A DNA stretch of 64,000 nucleotides from Amoebophrya sp. A120 (lineage: Eukaryota; Sar; Dinophyceae; Syndiniales; Amoebophryaceae). Of the stretch, positions 56,601 to 64,000 are shown one piece after another; position 1 is the stretch's first letter; each line of letters begins with the position of its first letter. The notes beneath the pieces are model-generated. The model was given only the letters and a program-made list of their open reading frames with translations, ran no database searches and was not told where the DNA came from. Made by a program: the position numbers and the translations under genes. The stretch lies in the NCBI GenBank assembly GCA_905178155.1, contig CAJINV010000006.1:1675876-1739875 (forward strand). The letters are read 5' to 3'.

Positions 56601-59600
56601 CCGGAGAATTTGCACCACCTGGACATTTATGCAGTGCAAAAGAAGTATCGTACTCTGGTATAAATGCATATACAAATTTCCTCAGCATGAGAAATCGAAT
56701 TTGTAATGCTGATCTACCTCAAGAAAAAGATTTGTGATGCATGAATGCAATACGAGTGCGATACTTTTGCCCAGGATCACACTTTCTGCAACTCCTACCG
56801 CCTCCCCCAACCGGAGGTTGAGTATGCGAAGAAAAAAGTGTTTAGTAAAGTCACACATCACATGGAGGTCTATGCAGAACAAGCAAGACATAGACAGATA
56901 AAAGGTCTGTCATGCCTGGTATGCTTAGCAGCTTAGTTTCTAACGTGTTGTGGTTTTCCTTAAATATGAGCTGTTCATAGCAGGTGCAGGTTTACCGTCG
57001 GTCATGCAGTAGAACAAGTTTGTATTGCTGATTGCCCAAAAACGAAGGTGTATACTGTATGTAACACTTTTTTCCTTGCATAATGAGCTAGTTTGGAACA
57101 CTAGCGATCAGACGCTGCAGTTTGTCACCGCGGGCATATCACATGCAAATATGTCTGGGTCTGGAAAAGTGTGATGCTGTTTGTGCATGACACATAAGGT
57201 CGAGCATGCAAGTCCTAGCAACACAGGTTTTGAGCAGGTTAGGCGATGCCTAATCCGCATGACAAGTGCCCTCTTTTGGTGGCAAGAAATGAGCAACTTT
57301 TGCGGTCCATGCACGACAGATTTTTTTCTGGTCTCAAATACGCATCAGAAGTTTACATGTTTCCAGACCCAGACATATTTGCAATCCATAGGGCATGATT
57401 TTCAATGAAGAAAAGAGTAGTGCTGATAAAAGCGGTAACACAAACAGTACAATAACCAGTAATTCTGGTGCGACGTCGGTATTAAAAGGAATTCCTGCCA
57501 CTCCTCCCGTCCTGCTTTACTCTGAGCGCCCGCAAGCACTACCAAGCGCAGCTCCCGTCCTGGAATTTCACGACGCCTATCGGTTTAACTGGACGAAAAC
57601 CGTGGCTAGCTTCACCCCGGGCGGTATCAAAAGGAAAAATGCCGCCTCCCCATATCGAAAACGAGATTTCTGATGCTGCATTTGAGTACACAAATCGACT
57701 TGTATTGCTAGAAGCCCAAGAGACGCAGTTGTGGCCTGACTTGCAGGCAGTTTGTCATGCTGCTTCCCAATTCCAGTTGCCTCCTGTCATGCTGAAGATG
57801 CAAGGCTTTCCCACCACGCCAGCCAGCACTACAGTGTCTACATCTTTTGCCTTCTAGCATGACAAAGCTGATTTGTGGCCACAAACCTGCATCACAGATT
57901 TCCGTTTTGATATGGGGAGGCTTGATTTTTCCTTTTGATAGGCGGTCCGGGAATGGTGTACCGGAAAAACGCAGCGGCCGTGCACTTGGACCTAGTATGC
58001 ATTGCAGAAGTATCGTACTAGTAGTAATTTTTGCATTACAAATTACCTCAGCATTACAAATTGAATTTGTAATGCTGATTTCCCTTGAGAAAAAGATTTG
58101 TAATGCATAAATGCAATTTTTCTACGAGTACGATACTTTTGCACAGGATACCTAGAAACCAGCTGCAAGAGCCTCTTTGTGAACCTGCATTACGTTCGGA
58201 GAAGCAGTGGCGCTGCTGCATTTAGTGCAACAACTCTCCAAGGCGGCACGATGACGTCGACACCACCACCAAGCAGCAACAGCATGACAAATCATTCCAC
58301 GACTCCTGCTTCCGGAATGATTGCCGGAAGCGGCCCTAGCAGTTCATATTCACAGGAGCTGCATTGGCTACAACAACTGAAACCTGGGGACGGGTTTCGC
58401 ATGACTATAGAAACGACCACGACGAGAAGAGCTTCAGTTGATGATGTTGCACCTCTAGTACCAGCGCCTTTGAATCAAACTACGGCCACACCAGCTGCAC
58501 AGGGTTCATCTACAATTTCGCCAGAACAGCAACAGAGGTCTGAAGAAGATATCGGGATGTTTTCGCCTCTTCTCTTAAAAAATGACCCGCGGGCCACCCT
58601 CAAGAAGGTGAATCCGCGAGGTGGAGCAGGGGACGAACAGAACAATGACCAAAGGCGGCGAAAGAATCGTGGCTATTTCTTGAGTAAAACCTGCAAAATC
58701 CAGCTGACTTGCGGAGGGGGGCACAGTGGCGGTGTAGTTTCTAGCGGGAACAATGCCACAGCGATATCCTAAGTAAAAACGTCCCAACACCAGAGTCAAG
58801 ATGAGAAATCCGCTAGACAAATCAGCCACCTCTGGTTGTTTCGCATGACAAGTTTATCCTCGTAGTGTAATCCTGTTTAGCTAGTTACGAAGCATCAACA
58901 CAGATGTAGCACATGAGGCGGATTCTAGCATCACAACTTCCGAAACAGGATTAGAAAATGGCTCACATGGGGCTCCGCATGAGAAACTTTTTTGGCATGC
59001 AGATTTGCAGGACAACTCTGGGGTGGGGACATTTTTACTCAGGATAAGCGAACTCGTGTCCATTCAAGCTCCAGTGGGTGAACTACCACGGGCACTTATC
59101 GTACGCAAAAAGTGTTCTTTCACTGCAGCGATTTTGCATCACAAGTCCGGTCTAGATGACACAGGAAATTTGCGACGCGAGGTTCCTATAGGGAACACAC
59201 GGCTAAAGATGCACTTTCCTGCATGTCGTGTAGCAAGACAGGCAGTTCTAAGATGCCTTCTCATCTGCATATAAAGGTTTACAGTGAAAGAACAGTTTTT
59301 TCTTGCGATAACACTACACGAGTTCCGAAATGTATGCCCGCCGAATAAGACCGATGGAGCCAGCTGCTGCTCCAAGAACTACTACAACCGTAGGTACAGC
59401 TAGAAGTAATGCTAATGCCGGTACAAGAACGTCGACGAGCAGTCAAAGTCAAACTCAAATAACGCAAGAATCCTTCACCTACACGGATCTGCTCTCCATG
59501 CCCTGGTTCAATTTCAACGACCAAGCATACTTTATGGCATTCTCAACTGTTACATTCTAAACTGTTACACGGATTTGTCATGCAGAGTTGCCATCAGCCT

Positions 59601-62106
59601 CCACTCGATCAAAGTGTTTAGCATGACAAATTTTCGCAGGGCTATGCGGCATGATAATCTGTGGCAAATCTGTAATGCGAAAGCTGCAATATTCCCACTT
59701 TTACTGTTGCTGTTCTTGCATTGCATACAGATCCATGTAACGATTGAGAATGTAACGTTTGAGAACGCCATATACTTGCCGAACTTCTTGTCCAAGGACA
59801 CTGCTGCTACGACGACATCTCTACTTGCGTCAACAAATGCGAGTCTGACGAGTAATACAACCAGTACGAGGACAACATCCTCGTCAGAAGTTAGTATCGA
59901 GATCAAAGACGGAGTACGAAAAATTGCAAAAGTACCGTACTAGGTTGTAGTAGAACAAATCGCATGACAAATTTCCCTGCGCATGAGAAGTTATGGAATT
60001 CGTAATGCGGACTGACCTTAACAAAAAGATTTGTGATGCCTGGCTTCAATTAGTACGAGTGCAAGATTATACTTTTGCAATGCATACGGAGACATCATTC
60101 AGGCGGTGTGTGTTTGGGACACGCGTATCGTGAGGAAAAACGGCCTCCCCCAGCACACCAGATTTGTGATGCGTACGTGCATGTTGTTGTTGCCCAAGCA
60201 AGAGCATCATGATCTCTCATGCGGGGGCCGCTGCGCACGACAAACCACTAAGTCGTGCTTGTAAATCAAAACGTGTCAACATGCGATATTATCAGGATTA
60301 GAGAGGGGAAGCGGATTTGTGTTGACGCCTTCTGGACTAGATAGCAAGCACGAAAGAACTGTGTCACGGCTTGTCATGCGGTTGTACTCCCCAAACAAGT
60401 TCTGAACTTGTCTCGACCCTGGGGTAGCGGGGACCAGGTCCTTCCTCAGGATACCGTGACTAGGTTATAATTTCGCCCAGAGCGCCGCGAATGCAACAGC
60501 AACTCTCGAGCAAACCCAGCAGAATCTGCTCCCATTTGGATTTCAGGAAGGAGCGGAAATGTGTATCCACTTATGGCTCTACACACCAAGGTCGACGGCA
60601 GTAACGTGTGAACCAATAGAGAATGTGCACGCGACGAGCAGCACCGTAGGAACAGCTTTGTCACCACTTACACTTCCTCCTACGTCGTATGGAAGCCTCA
60701 GAATGGAAATCCTCAAAGTGGAAATGATTTGCGATGCATGAAATGCGAGAACGCAATGGAGGCCGACTATTGTGCTTCTACGGGCCCAGAATTGGGTTGG
60801 TGCTTAGACGGGCACCCCTTTGCCTAACTAGCATTACAGACGCGTTTTGAGTGCTCGGGAAATTTGTCATGCCCCGACTAGAAATGGTGCTTCGACTGGA
60901 GGCGTCTTTTTGCATCACAAACTATTTCCACTTTGAGGATTTCCATTCTGAGGTTGTCATACGTCGCTGAAAAACCAGGACCTCTACCTTTTCGGGGAGC
61001 TGCCGGCGCGGCGGTGGCCCCGCGATATGGCCTGATCAAATCGGTTACCATCTCAAACGATGCAATGAATAGAATCTGGATTTTGTATTGCATGGTGAGC
61101 ATGACAGAGTCAGGCAGCATTCCACGTTCTGCAATACAAATTTCGCCAGATTGTAGTGCGGATTGGAACTCCAGAACTTGTCATGCGCAATCCTATGGGA
61201 GTCGGCTAGATCATGCAGTTCTTGCATCACAGATTTCTAGACTCTATTGGAACGCTTGAGATTGCAACTACAGCTGAGCAGACTATACGCGAAGGTGATG
61301 TTTTTTCGGAAGTACTAGATGACATTTGGAATACCATTCCGGCTGCACGGGTAGTAGTAGATAATTCTCGAACTACGGGTAATAGTAGTACTGTGGAGGT
61401 ACTATTAGCCACGCCGCCGTCGCAAGGAGCTCCTGCCACTTCTGGTGGAAAAAGTCTAAGTGAAGCGCTTACCGCTTACCCCTTCGTGCGTGAGGTTTGG
61501 CGGGAAATCAAGAAAAGAAGTGGTGGTAGTACAGCCAGCAACTATGCATCGTTTTGTAAAAGTCTTGTGTCGCACTAGCTGCAGTAGGACAGATTGCATC
61601 ACAAATTTTATCAAATGAAAAACTGGAAGTTGCCATGCAGATTCACCTCACAGAATCAGGAGGAAGTGAAAGTACTAGAAGTAGATTCATCTGTCGTCGA
61701 TGCATAACTGCAATTTCGTTATTTCATTTAGTCCGACCATGACACGTTAAGGTTTGCAATGCATAGCGACAACTCGTCAACGTCAACGAATGATCCCGGC
61801 GCTACAGCGACCTGCATCCCAGTGACTGGCAACTACGACCGGGCATGTGCGTTGGAGCCTGTGCTGATTCGCCGGAATTACGAAATTTTTGCCTCCAGTG
61901 GTGACGAGGCTTTTTCTACTTCGGGAGACGAGGCGCTGTTGACCTCCTCCGCTGCCCGGGCAGCCAGCGGACGCGCGGCGCGACATTCTTTATTTCAAGA
62001 TGCCGTTCCGTTTGTTCTGATTTTTCTGGCGCTATCAATATTTATTCCCTCGCAGGAGCCTGTGAAAATCGCAGAAAATAAGATTAAGCAGCCTCAAGGA
62101 TCATGA
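53680..62106 (+). CDS. Predicted membrane protein: temptin-like domain plus copper-monooxygenase-like motifs
   Basis: Sixteen segments join in frame to about 1,315 residues, ATG 53680 to TGA 62104. In order: a hydrophobic N-terminal stretch (VLLAGRFHAAAALLF) consistent with a signal anchor; a temptin-like region with CNGYPLE (55272), the calcium-type loop DLDSDGDGFSNGFE (55500), DPCC and SHPG; GFNIEFQNPENLHHLDI (about 56578), like the His-His motif of copper type II ascorbate-dependent monooxygenases; CVWDTR (60105) and GAEMC (60550), also reminiscent of that family; Ser/Thr-rich linkers; and a C-terminal hydrophobic segment PFVLIFLALSIFI (about 62008). Domain naming is from motifs only. Catalytic competence is doubtful given the many insertions. 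One coding exon is split by the 1.09-kb element at 53880-54972. Confidence 0.7.
53880..54972. mobile_element. Inverted-repeat element between 41-bp direct repeats (1,093 bp)
   Basis: Identical 41-bp copies at 53839-53879 and 54973-55013 (start ACCACAACGCCGTC). Just inside, imperfect inverted arms of about 45 bp: GATGCTACAATCGTTAGAAT near 53900 against ATTCTAACGATTTCAGCATC near 54938. Element plus one copy is 1,134 bp (378 x 3); removing it rejoins SRTT to FLTPPEQ in the same frame. It contains TTCTAACGA repeats and a GC-rich block. Either a new intron-like insertion or a disrupting allele. Confidence 0.8.
54208..54509. repeat. TTCTAACGA repeats with a hairpin
   Basis: The 9-mer TTCTAACGA and variants recur about 12 times in both orientations. 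A palindromic block at about 54309-54360 pairs GGTTCTAACGGTTCTAGTGA with TTAGAATCGTTAGAACC-type sequence. The same motif forms part of the ends of the host element. Confidence 0.8.
55874..56017 (+). mobile_element. Introner, family A (144 bp)
   Basis: Target copies TGCGG/TGCGG. Confidence 0.9.
56628..56778 (+). mobile_element. Introner, family A (151 bp)
   Basis: Right end CAGGATC; target copies ACATT/ACACT. Joins LDI to FCNSYR. Confidence 0.82.
56823..57082 (+). mobile_element. Introner, family E (260 bp)
   Basis: Target copies TTGAG/ATGAG. Follows a 39-nt exon. Confidence 0.86.
57137..57390 (+). mobile_element. Introner, family B (254 bp)
   Basis: Target copies GGGCA/GGGCA. Confidence 0.9.
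57625..57940 (+). mobile_element. Introner, family C (316 bp)
   Basis: Target copies GGCGG/GGCGG; interior closely resembles the C element at 444-755. Confidence 0.9.
57996..58150 (+). mobile_element. Introner, family A (155 bp)
   Basis: Target copies CCTAG/CCTAG. Confidence 0.92.
58765..59046 (+). mobile_element. Introner, family D (282 bp)
   Basis: Target copies AGCGA/AGCGA. Confidence 0.9.
59097..59310 (+). mobile_element. Introner, family E2 (214 bp)
   Basis: Target copies GCACT/ACACT. Confidence 0.88.
59533..59772 (+). mobile_element. Introner, family F (240 bp)
   Basis: Target copies TACTT/TACTT. Confidence 0.9.
59915..60086 (+). mobile_element. Introner, family A (172 bp)
   Basis: Left end TACGAAAAATTGC; target copies CGGAG/CGGAG. 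Confidence 0.87.
60126..60453 (+). mobile_element. Introner, family D, diverged (328 bp)
   Basis: Target copies ACGCG/CCGTG degraded; the 5-nt rule avoids two in-frame stops just downstream and gives DTRLGYNF. Confidence 0.78.
60688..60961 (+). mobile_element. Introner, family G (274 bp)
   Basis: Arms CCTCAGAATGGAAATCCTCA / TGAGGATTTCCATTCTGAGG perfect; target copies CGTCG/CGTCG. A G subfamily. Confidence 0.9.
61026..61287 (+). mobile_element. Introner, family F variant (262 bp)
   Basis: Arms TATGGCCTGATCA / TGAGCAGACTATA with inner ATCTCAAACG/CGCTTGAGAT; target copies CGCGA/CGCGA. Confidence 0.82.
61543..61765 (+). mobile_element. Introner, family A, diverged (223 bp)
   Basis: Target copies GCAAC/GCGAC; both arms eroded. 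Confidence 0.78.
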
Positions 62107-63427
62107 GAAGTTTGTACACATACTCAAGGGCAAAGAGGAAGGTGAAAATATTTATCAACACACTCATATACGTTTTTCTTCACAATAAAAGTGGAATCAG
62201 GAGGTCAGTTCCAGTTGTCTCCGAAGGCGATTTCGGAAACGACGCTCGCTAGAAGTACAACTACACTGTGTTCCTTTTTCAGCCACAAACGCCCGCGACA
62301 CAAAAATTGTGGCGCGCGCGAGGTGGATTCATCTTCTTTTACTATCTACGGTTCCTGCCTCAAGAAAACTGCAAAGTGCCGTGTTCCGTGGTGGCTCTGC
62401 TGATGCTCGTAGTTCCGGTCCACTATACCACGCGGCATAATATTATCCACGAGGGTATGGTTGGACGCACAGAGCATCATCGCAGAGATTCTGGGTTCTT
62501 CGTTCCTCGGCTGTTCATCGTTCTCTTCCAGTTGGCCTTTCAGTGAGTGTGTATTTTCCAAGTTGATGCTCTGAATGTGATAAAAATAAAATTTTGAATT
62601 TTCGCGGATTTGGGAAGACGATAAAAATAAAATTTTAAAATTTCGCGGATTTTGAAAATCCATAAAAGCGAAAATCTTGGTCGAACATGTGGTGAAGGGT
62701 TGAAATTGAAGGCGATAAAAATAAAATTTTAAGATTTCGCGGATTTGTTATTTAACCTTTTTGAAAAGAATGCTTTGAAACAAGCAGAGCACTGCAGCCG
62801 CGTGATATGATATGAGAAAAAGCAAGTTCCTTAGTTCTTGTGTTAGCCATGCTTGCTCGTTCTCGGTGTTTTCTCATTGGTGTTGCAATAAAAATAAAAT
62901 TTTGAATTTTCGCGGATTCGGATTCGCGAACTCAATTGAAGATGATAAAATAAGTTTGAACAAAATGCATCTGGTGTCGTGGTGCTCTTGCTCCGTACAT
63001 GATCTTCGATCGCGCAATTATAGTCTGCTTCTCCTATCTCGACTAAGTTCAACCTGCATCAGTATCGTTCTATGGCGGGGAAAATTCAAATTTGTGTCGT
63101 ACAGCCACGAGTAGAGCTATCGTTGAGGGAGAGAGAATCAGAAGGATTTATTGCAAAGAAGGTGCGCTTCGTGCTCGTCGATTTGGCATCGTCGGCGGCT
63201 CCTCGGCCGCCAGGCATGACAGGAGAGGACTCGCAAATTTCCATACGCAAAAAGTAAAAGACGACCTCTAGCTCTCTTTGCTTCATTGTTATTCATCGAA
63301 AATTTGAAGATTTTTGATCAAAAAAAGGTGTATGATGTAAAAACGTGTAGCCTTTTAGTAGTTCCCGGTAGAAGTGCTGCTTGCGTTGCCTTTTAATCTA
63401 CTTCTCTTTCACAACAAGAAGCAAAGC
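62107..63427. other. Intergenic region
   Basis: About 1.3 kb with four copies of an AT-rich repeat (62579-62920). No coding frame supported. Confidence 0.5.
62579..62920. repeat. Four dispersed copies of an AT-rich 33-bp repeat
   Basis: ATAAAAATAAAATTTTGAAT followed by TTTCGCGGATT occurs at about 62579, 62620, 62714 and 62887, all in the same orientation with small changes. Confidence 0.85.
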
Positions 63428-63936
63428 ATGGCCTCCGCAATTCTGAATGATTTTTTGAATGGACCGCTCCGGTCTGTTTCCGAAGCGTTGTTGGCGCCCC
63501 AGCCCTTCTACGGCCGCAAGTACTACTACGACGAGTGCAAATGGGGTAAGGCGACCAGCAACGGGCAGTTTTACCAGCAGTGCAACGAGCGGGCGGGTCC
63601 GGAGCCAAGGTTCGTGCCCACTATGCATTGCAAATATCGATCTGGGTCTGGAAAGCTGTAACTTGTGATGCTGCACTTGCATACTGCAAAAATCTGTATT
63701 GCATGAACATCAAAAGAGGTTCAGTTTTTGCCACGGCGAGGGCGCATTTCTCATGCAGTGTAGGCATCAGGAAGCTGTCACAAAATCTGTGATGCTGGGG
63801 CATGCATCACAGCCGTCAGGAGTCACGCAAAACGTGCATGACAAACCTTGCATCCTTCCAGAAATCCAGGGATATTTGCATTTGATACCCACCGACAAGG
63901 ACGAAGCGACGTTTTTCAAGAAGATCAATGGAGACA
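63428..63936 (+). CDS. Start of an unknown gene (3' end outside window)
   Basis: ATG 63428 opens an exon to 63621 (MASAILNDFLNGPLRSVSEA...), which joins after a family B introner to 63893-63936 (DKDEATFFKKING). About 79 residues are visible, with a Tyr-rich segment (FYGRKYYYDECKWGKAT). Too short to assign. Confidence 0.65.
63622..63887 (+). mobile_element. Introner, family B (266 bp)
   Basis: Target copies CCCAC/CCCAC; right arm slightly diverged (CCAGAAATCCAGGGATATTTG). Confidence 0.88.
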
Positions 63937-64000
63937 TATGCAATTGGTGGAAAAGTACAACCGTTTACTAGCTATAAAAAATCGCATGACAAATTCCCTC
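63937..64000 (+). mobile_element. Introner, family A-like, left end only
   Basis: TATGCAATTGGTGGAAAAG... then ATCGCATGACAAATTCCCTC, as at 33616-33636; the element runs off the window. Confidence 0.7.

Noticed and set aside
1-64000. CRISPR array or bacterial operon reading of the regularly spaced repeats
   Set aside because: Repeats are arms of individual inverted-repeat elements inside interrupted eukaryotic exons; no cas genes or ribosome-binding sites.
1-64000. tRNA or rRNA genes
   Set aside because: No cloverleaf or rRNA-like sequence noticed on either strand by eye; a covariance-model scan would be decisive.

Overview
This is nuclear DNA of a eukaryote, most likely a dinoflagellate-lineage alveolate, and the best match I know is the parasite Amoebophrya (Syndiniales). 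Nine protein genes can be followed and all lie on the + strand. Their exons are short and are interrupted about 88 times by small DNA elements, not by ordinary GT-AG introns. Each element begins TAT(C/G), ends (G/C)ATA, has long terminal inverted repeats, and is flanked by a 5-bp target duplication. In nearly every case, removing the element plus one 5-bp copy restores the reading frame. These are introner elements (transposon-like introns), a class reported from Amoebophrya genomes. A handful of canonical GT-AG introns coexist with them.

Layout. 1-18833: a 5'-truncated gene for a large protein of EF-hand-like and thrombospondin type-1 (TSP1) modules, with 37 complete introners. 20649-28636: a long Ser-rich protein with helical stretches (1,901 residues if my splicing is right). 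29152-31325: a 283-residue unknown. 33185-40692: a PP2A B''-type regulatory subunit (PPP2R3C/TON2-like). 41666-44462: a low-complexity, basic-tailed protein. 45741-46381: a small CxxC...CxxC protein. 48387-52047: a Ser/Asn/Gln-rich protein. 53680-62106: a predicted secreted or membrane protein with a temptin-like domain, copper-monooxygenase-like motifs and a C-terminal membrane segment. 63428-end: the start of an unknown gene. AT-rich intergenic stretches of 0.5-2 kb separate the genes.

Introner families are named here by their arms: A (TGCAAAAGTATCGTACTCG), B (AAATGTCTGGGTCTGGAAG), C (AAAAATCCCCCCTCCCC), D (AAAAACGTCCCCAC), E (ACTGTGTAAGTGTAAC or AGTGTTACAGTTACAC), E2 (AAAAAGTGTTTCACTG), F (GGCATTCTCAA..GTTAC), G (GTGTCAGGATCGAAATCGAC), H, and rarer I-M. 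Counts: A 23, B 17, C 11, D 10, E 8, E2 5, F 4, G 4, J 2, and I, K, L, M one each. Arms differ between families, but almost all carry internal GCATNACAA motifs in both orientations.

Second-level insertions sit inside introners: a 1.9-kb minisatellite-bearing element with a 9-bp duplication (6645-8528), a 1.3-kb family H element with a 5-bp duplication (10893-12235), and a 208-bp insert with telomere-like sequence between 26-bp repeats (4707-4914). A 1.09-kb inverted-repeat element bounded by 41-bp direct repeats interrupts the first coding exon of the temptin-like gene. I ran no searches: domain names come from motif recognition, and splice junctions are inferred from frame and target duplications.
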